From: Onthophagus taurus
Taxonomy: Eukaryota; Arthropoda; Insecta; Coleoptera; Scarabaeidae
Length of the DNA stretch: 64,000 nucleotides
Reading direction: 5' to 3'
Assembly: GCF_036711975.1 (NCBI RefSeq)
Contig: NC_091970.1
Location: forward strand, 9,245,501 to 9,309,500
Shown here: positions 9,851 to 20,600 of the stretch, piece after piece
Numbering within the stretch: position 1 is the first letter of the stretch
Layout of the letters: every line of letters begins with the position of its first letter
Program-made: the position numbers and the translations under genes
The notes under the pieces: model-generated
Databases searched by the model: none
Told to the model about the DNA's origin: nothing
The model's input: only the letters and a program-made list of their open reading frames with translations

Positions 9851-12800
9851 ATGCAACGTGATTATTTATCGATTAATAACGTCCCAACAAGAATATTAAC
9901 TTGGGGTAAAACTTTATTGGATGATTTCGATGAAACCGACGAACTGATTGTGGTTATATCTGGAAATCCTGGTATAACGGAGTTTTATATCGAATTTTTG
10001 GATCAATTACATGCAAAAACGAACGCCTCAATATGGATATTATCGCATGCGGGGCACGAAATCGTCGATAAAAATAATGTACCTTCTCGACAAGGTAACA
10101 AAAAGGTTTACGATTTAGAAGGACAAATCAAACATAAAGTAAGTTTTAATTAGAAACTTAATTTGCTACTTAATCGATAGATAAGGAATTAACAGTGTTT
10201 AAAGTTATAATTATTACATAATTAATTAAATACCTTTTTATTAGAAAAAAAAAAAAAATTGAGGTTATGTCAACTGTCAAATTCTTTAAGATTAATTTTT
10301 ATTTAATAACAAATTTAATTTGTTATATAAAGATTATTTTAAACTGTATTTAATGTTTAAATTTATTATTATTATTACATAATTAATTAAACATTAAAAA
10401 AAAAAAATTGAGGTTATGTCAACTGTCAAAGTCTTAAATATTTATTTTTATTATTTTAATTACAAACCCAATTAGTTATAATGGATTATTAAAACTGTCA
10501 AAAACACATTAAAAATAAAAAGAAAATGTGGAAAAGTGTAGAACATACCGAAAAATTACATTAAAGTTCGATGTGACGTCACATTTTGTGAAAAGCCGAA
10601 AACTAGAAACATTCTGATTTAGCCCCATGTCTCTCAAGACGGCTAAACCTAAATGATTCTAGTTCTAGGTCTAGTGTTAGTTCTAGTTTTACACTAACAC
10701 TGTCACTAGAAGTAACACAAGACCTAGAACTAGAAAATTCTAGTTCTAGAAAACTTTCTAGTTCTAGTGTTAGTTCTAGTTTTACTGCAATAAAAATGCA
10801 ACATAGTAATATCTTATACTAACTAGCGCTACCTACCACTATCACTAGAAGTAAGATTAGACCTAGAACTAGACTCATTCGGGTTTAGCCGTCTTTAGAG
10901 ACGTGTGGCTAAACCCGAATGATTCTAGTTCTAGGTCTTGTGTTAGTTCTAGTGATAGTGCTAGTGTGGAACTAGAACTAAAAATCTTTTGAAAACAGTA
11001 TCTTATATTTCCAAGCAGATAATAGTTTCTCTCAGCAGTATTAGGTTGTAATCTTTTCTAGTAGTATATAACACTTTGAAAACGATAAGTAGTCTTATGG
11101 AAGCAGTATTTCGTCTTTCCAAGCAGTTTGTAGTTGTTTGTTAGCACTGTCTAGTTTTCTCCAAGTAGATTGTAATCTTTTCCTGTATCTAGCATTCTGG
11201 CAGCATTAGGTAGCCTTTTAGGAAGCATATTTCTTCTTTCCAAGCAATTATTAGTATTTTCCAGCAGTCTCTAACATTCTAGAAGGAATAGGTAGCTTTT
11301 TGGAAAGCATATCTCTTCTCCAAACAATTATTAAAGTCTTTGAAAGCAATCAATGGTCTTGGAAGCAGTATTCCGCATGTCCAAGTAGGTCAACACCTTT
11401 AACAACAGTGTTTATAGTTCTGGAAGCAATAGGTATTATTTTGAAAATAGTTATTTTGGTTACTTTCTGCAGTATCTAGCATTTTAGAAGCAGTAGGTAA
11501 CTTTTTGAAATAGTATTTTCTCTTTCGAAGCAATATTTAGTCTTCTCCAAGTAGGTTGTGATCTTTTCTAGTAGTATACAGCGCTCTGAAAGCAGTAAGT
11601 AATCTTAGGAAAGCAGTATCTTGTCTTTCCAAGCAGTTTGTAGTTGTTTGTTAGCACTATCTAGTAGTCTGCAAGCAGTTTGTAATCTTTTCTACCAGTA
11701 TCTATCATTTTGAAGCAGTAGGTACCTTTTTTGCAGAGCATATCTCTTCTTTCCAAGTAGTTCTTAGTCTTTTCAGTAATATTTAGCATTCTGGCAGCAT
11801 TAGGTAGCTTTTTGGGAAGCATATCTCTTCTTTCCAAGCAGTTATTAGTCGTATAGACAATATCTATCCTTTTAAGCAGTTTCTAGTATTATATAGATAG
11901 TATTAGTCTTTTGCAAGGAGTTTTTAGTCTTCTGTCGGCAGTATTTAGTCTTCTACAAGCAGTATTAGTATTCTGCAATCAATGTGTAGTCTATTGGTAG
12001 CAATAAGTAACCTTCTATAGACATTATCTATCTTCTTTCAGAATTTTTTGGTATTGTATAAGTAGTATTTGTCTTCCGCAAGGAGTTTCTAGTCTTCTGC
12101 CAGCAGTATTTGGTCTTCTACAAGCAATATTAGTATTCTGCAACAAATTTCTAGTCTGTTGGTAGCAGTACCTAACCTTTTATAGACAATATCTATCTTT
12201 TAAAGCAGTTTCTAGTATTGTATAGATAGTATTAGTCTTTTGCAAGGAGTTTTTAGTCTTCTGTCGGCAGTATTTAGTCTTCTACAAGTAGTATTAGTAT
12301 TCTGCAATCAATGTGTAGTCTATTGGTAGCAATAAGTAACCTTCTATAGACAGTATCTATCTTCTTTCAGAATTTTTTGGTATTGTATAAGTAGTATTTG
12401 TGTTCCGCAAGGAGTTTCTAGTCTTCTGCCAGCAGTATTTGGTCTTCTACAAGCAATATTAGTATTCTGCAACAAATTTCTAGTCTGTTGGTAGCAGTAC
12501 CTAACCTTTTATAGACAATAGCTATCCTTTTAAGCAGTTTCTAGTATTGTATAGATAGTTTTAGTTTTTTGCAAGGAGTTTTTAGTCTTCTGTCGGCAGT
12601 ATTTAGTCTTCTACAAGCAGTATTAGTATTCTGCAATCAATGTGTAGTCTATTGGTAGCAATAAGTAACCTTCTATAGACAGTATCTATCGTCTTTCAGA
12701 ATTTTTTGGTATTGTATAAGTAGTATTTGTCTTCCGCAAGTAGTTTTTAGTCTTCTGCCAGCAGTATTTGGTCTTCTACAAGCAATATTAGTATTCTGCA

Positions 12801-15800
12801 ACAAATTTCTAGTCTGTTGGTAGCAGTACCTAACCTTTTATAGACAATATCTATCTTTTAAAGCAGTTTCTAGTATTGTATAGATAGTATTAGTCTTTTG
12901 TAAGGAGTTTTTAGTCTTCTGTCGGCAGTATTTAGTCTTCTACAAGCAGTATTAGTATTCTGCAATCAATGTGTAGCCTATTGGTAGCAATAAGTAACCT
13001 TCTATAGACAGTATCTATCTTCTTCCAGACTTTTTTGGTATTGTATAGGTAGTATTTGTCTTCCGCAAGTAGTTTTTAGTCTTCTGCCAGCAGTATTTGG
13101 TCTTCTACAAGCAATATTAGTATTCTGCAACAAATTTCTAGTCTGTTAGTAGCAGTACCTAACCTTTTATAGACAATATCTATCTTTTAAAGCAGTTTCT
13201 AGTATTGTATAGATAGTATTAGTCTTTCGCAAGGAATTTTTAGTCTTCTGTCGGCAGTATTTAGTCTTCTACAAACAGTATTAGTATTCTGCAATCAATG
13301 TGTAGTCTATTGATAGCAATAAGTAACCTTCTATAGACAGTATCTATCTTCTTTCAGAATTTTTTGGTATTGTATAAGTAGTATTTGTCTTCCGCAAGGA
13401 GTTTCTAGTCTTCTGCCAGCAGTATTTGGTCTTCTACAAGCAATATTAGTATTCTGCAACAAATTTCTAGTCTGTTGGTAGTTGTACCTAACCTTTTATA
13501 GACAATATCTATCTTTTAAAGCAGTTTCTAGTATTGTATAGATAGTATTAGTCTTTTGCAAGGAGTTTTTAGTCTTCTGTCGGCAGTATTTAGTCTTCTA
13601 CAAACAGTATTAGTATTCTGCAATCAATGTGTAGTCTATTGGTAGCAATAAGTAACCTTCTATAGACAGTATCTATCTTCTTCCAGACTTTTTTGGTATT
13701 GTATAGGTAGTATTTGTCTTCCGCAAGTAGTTTTTAGTCTTCTGCCAGCAGTATTTGGTCTTCTACAAGCAATATTAGTATTCTGCAACAAATTTCTAGT
13801 CTGTTGGTAGCAGTACCTAATCTTCTATAAACAATATCTATCTTTTAAAGCAGTTTCTAGTATTGTATAGGTAGTATTAGTCTTTCGCAAGGAATTTTTA
13901 GTCTTCTGTCGGCAGTATTTAGTCTTCTACAAGCAGTATTAGTATTCTGCAATCAATGTGTAGTCTATTGGTAGCAATAAGTAACCTTCTATAGACAGTA
14001 TCTATCTTCTTCCAGACTTTTTTGGTATTGTATAGGTAGTATTTGTCTTCCGCAAGTAGTTTTTAGTCTTCTGCCAGCAGTATTTGGTCTTCTACAAGCA
14101 ATATTAGTATTCTGCAACAAATTTCTAGTCTGTTGGTAGCAGTACCTAATCTTCTATAAACAATATCTATCTTTTAAAGCAGTTTCTAGTATTGTATAGG
14201 TAGTATTAGTCTTTCGCAAGGAATTTTTAGTCTTCTGTCGGCAGTATTTAGTCTTCTACAAGCAGTATTAGTATTCTGCAATCAATGTGTAGTCTATTGG
14301 TAGCAATAAGTAACCTTCTATAGACAGTATCTATCTTCTTCCAGACTTTTTTGGTATTGTATAGGTAGTATTTGTCTTCCGCAAGTAGTTTTTAGTCTTC
14401 TGCCAGCAGTATTTAGTCTTCTACAAGCAATATTAGTATTCTGCAACAAATTTCTAGTCTGTTGGTAGCAGGTACCTAACCTTTTATAGACAATATCTAT
14501 CTTTTAAAGCAGTTTCTAGTATTGTATAGGTAATATTAGTCTTTCGCAAGGAATTTTTGGTCTTCTGTCGGCAGTATTTAGCCTTCTACAAGCAGTATTA
14601 GTATTCTACAATCAATGTGTAGTCTATTGGTAGCAATAAGTAACCTTCTATAGACAGTATCTATCTTCTTCCAGAATTTTTTGGTATTGTATAGGTAGTA
14701 TTTGTCTTCCGCAAGTAGTTTTTAGTCTTCTGTCAGCAGTATTTGGTCTTCTACAAACAATATTAGTATTCTGCAACAAATTTCTAGTCTGTTGGTAGCA
14801 GTACCTAACCTTTTATAGACAATATCTATCTTTTAAAGCAGTTTCTAGTATTGTATAGGTAGTATTAGTCTTTCGCAAGGAATTTTTAGTCTTCTGTCGG
14901 CAGTATTAGTATTCTGCAATCAATGTGTAGTCTATTGGTAGCAACAACTAACCTTCTATAGACAATAACTATCTTCTGCAAGCATTTTTTAGTATTGTAT
15001 AGGTAGTATTTGTCTTCCGCAAGGAGTTTCTAGTCTTCTGCCAGCAGTATTTGGTCTTCTACAAGTAATATTAGTATTCTGCAACAAATTTCTAGTCTGT
15101 TGGTAGCAGCATATAGCCTTTTATAGACAATATCTATCTTTTAAAGCAGTTTCTGGTATTCTATAGGTGGTATTAGTCTTTCGCAAGGAATTTTTAGTCT
15201 TTTGCCGGCAGTATTAGTATTCTGCAACCAATTTGGAGTGTATTGGTAGCAGTACCTAGCCTTCTATTGACAATATCTGTCTTCTGCAAGCAGTTTCTAG
15301 TATTGTATACGTAGTATTTGTCTTCGCAAGGAGTTGTAATAGTTTCTCTCAGCAGTATTTAGTTTTCTACAAGCAGGTTGTAATCTTTTCCACCAGTATC
15401 TAACATTTTAGAAGTAGTTGGTACCTTTTTGGAAAACATATTTCTTCTTTCCAAGCACTTTTTAGTCTTTTCCGACAGTAGCTAATGTTCTGGAAGCGGT
15501 AGGCAGCTTTTTGGAAAGCATATTTCTTTTCCAAACAATTATTAAAGTCCTTGAAACCAATATGTGGTCTTAGCAGCAGTATTGCGCCTGTCCAAGTAGG
15601 TCAAAACTTTTAACAGTAGTGTTTAGCGTTCTGGAAGTAATTAAGCAGGTAACTTTTTGAAATAGTATTTCCTCTTTCCAAGCAGTTTTTAGTCTTTTAC
15701 TAGCAGTATTTAATCTTCTGATAGCAATAATTAGTCTTTTACCAATAGTATCTAGCATTCAAGTATAGATTTTAGGTTATCTTTAGTTTATAGATGGTAA

Positions 15801-16727
15801 ACAATGGCATTTTAGTCGTTGTGTGTCGAAAACCTAAAAAAATATATGGTTAGCACGGTCGATGACGTCACGTCGAAACTTTAAAGTGATTTTAAGTAAG
15901 TTTTACACTTTGACATGATGATTCTTGAATTATATCTTTTATCTTTATTCATTATCTTTTTGTTACTAGCTTTCTTGTTCGTAACCGCCATATTGGTTCA
16001 TAGTTACCAACCGCTTACCATGAAAGTCACTATATATTATAAATAAGAAAAATTGAGGTTATGTCAACTGTCAAATTAAAATTTTTTTTTAATATTTCAG
16101 AGAATCTTTATAGAAAAGTACGTTTTACCAAAAGGAATTAAGTTCAACTTAATAGGTCACTCAATTGGTGCATACATAATCTTAGAATTGCTTAAAAATG
16201 AAACAATTAACTCAAAAGTGCATCACAACTACTTATTATTCCCAACGATTGAGTACATGGCAGAAACACCGAATGGAGTATTTATAATGTCGATTTTACG
16301 ACCGTTAAAATTCCTTTTACTCCCCTTAATCTATTTCATTTATATCCTTCCCATGTTTATAAAAATCTTTTTAATCTCGCTTTACATCAAATTCGCCGAT
16401 ATACCAAAGCGATTTATAAACATTGTTTTAGAATTTGTGCATCCGTACACGTTCCAAAACTTTTGCGATATGGGTATGGACGAAATGTACACGGTAAGAG
16501 CACGAAACGATGATATAATCAAAGCAAATTTAGAAAAAATCACTTTGTATTATGGAAAATCGGATTGTTGGGTTCCAATAAGTTATTACGATAAAATTAA
16601 AAAAGAAATTTATGGAATCAACGCCCAATTATGCGATAAAAATTATAAACACGCCTTCGTTTTACACGATTCCATAGAAATGGGGGATTTAGTTGGCGAA
16701 TGGATTCAAAAAAATAAAACTAATTAA
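9851..16727 (+). CDS. LDAH: Second LDAH-family hydrolase, two exons around a 6 kb intron
   Basis: Exon 1 is 9851-10138 (96 codons, ending CATAAA|GTAAGT). Exon 2 is 16101-16727, after TTTAATATTTCAG. The junction is phase 0 and gives a 304-residue protein colinear with the LDAH at 8035. Motifs: GNPG at 38-41, nucleophile Ser117 in IGHSIGAY (coded just after the intron), Asp in KSDCWVP and His in YKHAFVL, with a hydrophobic segment at about 160-195. All catalytic residues are kept, so it is probably active on lipid droplets like its neighbour. The 5962 bp intron (10139-16100) is almost entirely repeat: a duplicated GAGGTTATGTCAACTG box, a CTAG-rich palindromic block and a 4.8 kb minisatellite. 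This intron is absent from copy 1, so it was gained here or lost there. A scan without splicing would wrongly report two fragments. Confidence 0.92.
10245..10440 (+). repeat. Two direct copies of a TTGAGGTTATGTCAACTG box
   Basis: The segment TTGAGGTTATGTCAACTGTC after an A-run occurs near 10259 and 10407, about 148 bp apart and flanked by similar ATAATTATTACATAATTAAT sequence. A third copy lies near 16050, just before exon 2. This pattern suggests the intron expanded by duplication of an internal segment, with the minisatellite later placed between the copies. Confidence 0.75.
10600..10990. repeat. CTAG-rich palindromic block with terminal hairpins
   Basis: Many overlapping copies of TTCTAG and ACTAGA (for example ATTCTAGTTCTAG, CCTAGAACTAGA) run in both orientations. 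It is bracketed by two related hairpins, one at about 10612-10650 (TTTAGCC...GGCTAAACC) and one at about 10878-10921 (ATTCGGGTTTAGCC...GGCTAAACCCGAAT, inner stem GTCT/AGAC). The hairpins carry the same GTCT and TTAGCC motifs in opposite orientation. It resembles a foldback-type or single-strand transposon end structure. The class was not recognised. Confidence 0.7.
11010..15775. repeat. Minisatellite with 329 bp higher-order unit (LDAH copy 2 intron)
   Basis: The basic monomer is about 27-28 bp, of the type AGTCTTCTGCAAGCAGTATT. From about 11930 to 15200 monomers are organised into a unit of 329 bp: GTCGGCAGTATT recurs at 11934, 12262, 12592, 12921, 13250, 13579, 13908, 14237, 14567 and 14896. 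The 329 bp unit is itself two related halves of about 165 bp (GTCGGCAG... and GCCAGCAG...). The flanks (11010-11880 and 15320-15775) hold irregular, older monomers. This is the pattern of a higher-order repeat that homogenised at its centre. No coding capacity. Confidence 0.93.
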
Positions 16728-16855
16728 ACAAAAAAAATGTTGAGTCATTTCAACCCACACTCAAGGACGTTTTAGTGCTTTTTATGTAAATATCGTTATT
16801 GATTAAACATTTTTCGATCAATATTTTAAAATGCTTTTAGTCACGAAACGATTTA

Positions 16856-16861
16856 AATAAA
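16856..16861 (+). terminator. Poly(A) signal AATAAA of LDAH copy 2
   Basis: AATAAA 129 bp after the stop codon of the second LDAH gene. Confidence 0.55.
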
Positions 16862-17123
16862 ACCTTCTTCAATTTCAATTACATTAATGTTGTTAAATTA
16901 ATATGTTAGTTATCCTTGGGTCTTTTTGGTCCGAAACTTGACACTTTCACAGTCCGCTAATTCGCTTTGAATACGAGAAAACCTTGATAACGAAGAAGAG
17001 ATCCTCATGTTTCTAAACTGTGTTAATTTTTATCGTTATTGTAACCCAAAACGATGGGCGTTCAAATTTATCAACACTTTTTTTATAAATAAAATCGCAA
17101 AAAACCGGGTTTTGTGAAATTTT

Positions 17124-17243
17124 ATGATTAGTACCGAGTTTGAGGTCGAAATGTGCACTTCGAAAGTGTTAAAACGAAAGGAAATTAAGAAAGGGGTTAA
17201 AAAGAGGAGTAGGAGGCGTTCGAGAAGTCGAATTTTAAAGAAG
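17124..17243 (+). CDS. Possible first coding exon of an unidentified protein (basic, Arg/Lys/Ser-rich)
   Basis: A 40-codon open stretch begins at ATG 17124, with an in-frame TGA nine bases upstream (17115-17117), and ends at a strong donor, AAGAAG|GTACGT, in phase 0. The peptide starts MISTEFEVEMCTSKVLKRK and becomes very basic (RSRRRSRSRILKK). TATAAAT stands at 17084-17090. No second exon was found before Hsp70. The exon lies on the pyd strand, and pyd exon 2 also needs a phase 0 partner, so it could be an alternative pyd start with Hsp70 nested in the intron. That link is inference. It could also belong to an unrelated gene or be spurious. Confidence 0.4.
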
Positions 17244-17619
17244 GTACGTTTTATTTGATGATAATTTGAGGTTGTAAAGAATTACTAGATGCGCTTTGGT
17301 GTTTATGTAATAAATAACACACCTACTAGCTTTGTGTTGACCGTGAATGCTCTATTTTTATGTCTGATTCAATTCAAACGAGGGTGTTGTCATTTTAAAT
17401 TTACATCGCGTCAAGATCAGATTTCTCGGGTTTTATAACTTTACTTTCTTCATAGTTGGTAAAATTAAAGATTCATTTAGAATACAAACTAAAATTTAGT
17501 ACCTATATATGTATTTAGAAAGTAAAAAAGAACTTAGCTTAAAAAAAATTTTTAATTTTGACAGCTTGTCAATTAGTGACAGTTAAGATTGACAAACAGG
17601 GAATTTTGTTGTATCATAT

Positions 17620-20600
17620 TTTGAAAAAAAAAAACTATTATTTATTATCAAGTTTAACATTTTAAATTGCTATGTGTATTCTTAATTGTTAATGATTTAA
17701 ATTGTTTAACTTACAAGCATAAGTATTAATTAACAATTAGTGTCAGAATTATTTTTGATGAAATTTTGTTGGTATTGACTTAACTTTATTTATTCACATA
17801 AACATATCTAATCAATATTTTACCTTGAAAGAGTTAATTTATAAAAATATTGTTAATTAAATATCAAAAATAATCACTAATTTCATAAATTTATTCTTAA
17901 AAAAATTTTTTTTACTAAAATTTTATGTTGGTTATTCTGATTATTAAAGACAACTTCAAGACGTCATTGTCAAAACAAGATTTTTGACGCTTTTAGCAAA
18001 GAAAAAGATTTTGTGTCGGTTTTTGTGCTAATGTTAAGTAAGATTTAAAGAAAATACTTATTATTGTGGGATTACATAAATTTTTTTAAGTGAGTATTAA
18101 ACATTTTGATTAAATTTCGATTTTAGTTCAAATAATTTTGAGGTTGTGTCAGTTTGAAGTAGTAAAATTGATTTAATTGAGTTTGCCCCAACATTTTAAT
18201 AATTGACTTTGGAACATAACGTTTACAACAATATTACAAATTAAACATTAAAAATAATCATAAAATTATTGTTAAAAAAATTTTTTTGCTAAAATTTTAT
18301 GTTGGTTATTCTGATTATTAAAGACAACTTCAAGACGTCATTGTCAAAACAAGATTTTTGACGCTTTTAGCAAAGAAAAAGATTTTGTGTCGGTTTTTGT
18401 GCTAATGTTAAGTAAGACTTAAAGAAAATACTTATTATTGTGAGATTACATAAATTTTTTTAAGTGAGTATTAAACATTTTGATTAAATTTCGATTTTAG
18501 TTCAAATAATTTTGAGGTTGTGTCAGTTTGAAGTAGTAAAATTGATTTAATTGAGTTTGTCCCAACATTTTAATAATTGACTTTGGAACATAACGTTTAC
18601 AACAATATTACAAATTAAACATTAAAAATAATCATAAAATTATTGTTAAAAAAATTTTTTTGCTAAAATTTTATGTTGGTTATTCTGATTATTAAAGACA
18701 ACTTCAAGACGTCATTGTCAAAACAAGATTTTTGACGCTTTTAGCAAAGAAAAAGATTTTGTGTCGGTTTTTGTGCTAATGTTAAGTAAGACTTAAAGAA
18801 AATACTTATTATTGTGAGATTACATAAATTTTTTTAAGTGAGTATTAAACATTTTGATTAAATTTCGATTTTAGTTCAAATAATTTTGAGGTTGTGTCAG
18901 TTTGAAGTAGTAAAATTGATTTAATTGAGTTTGCCCCAACATTTTAATAATTGACTTTGGAACATAACGTTTACAACAATATTACAAATTAAATATTAAA
19001 AATAATCATAAAATTATTGTTAAAAAAATTTTTTTGCTAAAATTTTATGTTGGTTATTCTGATTATTAAAGACAACTTCAAGACGTCATTGTCAAAACAA
19101 GATTTTTGACGCTTTTAGCAAAGAAAAAGATTTTGTGTCGGTTTTTGTGCTAATGTTAAGTAAGATTTAAAGAAAATACTTATTATTGTGGGATTACATA
19201 AATTTTTTTAAGTGAGTATTAAACATTTTGATTAAATTTCGATTTTAGTTCAAATAATTTTGAGGTTGTGTCAGTTTGAAGTAGAAAAATTGATTTAATT
19301 GAGTTTGCCCCAACATTTTAATAATTGACTTTGGAACATAACGTTTACAACAATATTACAAATTAAACATTAAAAATAATCATAAATTATTGTTAAAAAA
19401 ATTTTTTTGCTAAAATTTTATGTTGGTTATTCTGATTATTAAAGACAACTTCAAGACGTCATTGTCAAAACAAGATTTTTTACGCTTTTAGCAAAGAAAA
19501 AGATTTTGTGTCGGTTTTTGTGCTAATGTTAAGTAAGATTTAAAGAAAACTTATTATTGTGGGATTACATCAATTTTCTTAAGCGAGTATTAAACATTTT
19601 GATTAAATTTCGATTTTAGTTCAAATAATTTTGAGGTTGTGCCAGTTTCAAGTAGTAAAATTGATTTAATTGAGTTTTTCTCACCATTTTAATACTTAAC
19701 TTTAAAACATAACGTTTACAACAATATTGCAAATTAAACATTAAAAATAATCATTAATCTCATATTCTTAAAAACATTTTTTTTACTAAAATTTTATGTT
19801 GGTTATTCTGATTATTAAAGACAACTTCAAGACGTCATTGTCAAAACAAGATTTTTGACGCTTTTAGCAAAGAAAAAGATTTTGTGTCGGTTTTTGTGCT
19901 AATGTTAAGTAAGATTTAAAGAAAATACTTATTATTGTGGGATTACATAAATTTTTTTAAGTGAGTATTAAACATTTTGATTAAATTTCGATTTTAGTTC
20001 AAATAATTTTGAGGTTGTGTCAGTTTGAAGTAGTAAAATTGATTTAATTGAGTTTGCCCCAACATTTTAATAATTGACTTTGGAACATAACGTTTACAAC
20101 AATATTACAAATTAAACATTAAAAATAATCATAAAATTATTGTTAAAAAAATTTTTTTGCTAAAATTTTATGTTGGTTATTCTGATTATTAAAGACAACT
20201 TCAAGACGTCATTGTCAAAACAAGATTTTTGACGCTTTTAGCAAAGAAAAAGATTTTGTGTCGGTTTTTGTGCTAATGTTAAGTAAGACTTAAAGAAAAT
20301 ACTTATTATTGTGAGATTACATAAATTTTTTTAAGTGAGTATTAAACATTTTGATTAAATTTCGATTTTAGTTCAAATAATTTTGAGGTTGTGTCAGTTT
20401 GAAGTAGTAAAATTGATTTAATTGAGTTTGTCCCAACATTTTAATAATTGACTTTGGAACATAACGTTTACAACAATATTACAAATTAAACATTAAAAAT
20501 AATCATAAAATTATTGTTAAAAAAATTTTTTTGCTAAAATTTTATGTTGGTTATTCTGATTATTAAAGACAACTTCAAGACGTCATTGTCAAAACAAGAT

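Noticed and set aside
10600..10990. Helitron end
   Set aside because: Hairpins and CTAG motifs are present, but I could not find a TC start, a CTRR end next to a hairpin, or an A/T target in the expected arrangement.
16188..16727. Stand-alone 179-residue hydrolase fragment or pseudogene
   Set aside because: It is exon 2 of the second LDAH gene. The reading frame extends upstream to the acceptor at 16100 and joins 9851-10138 in phase.
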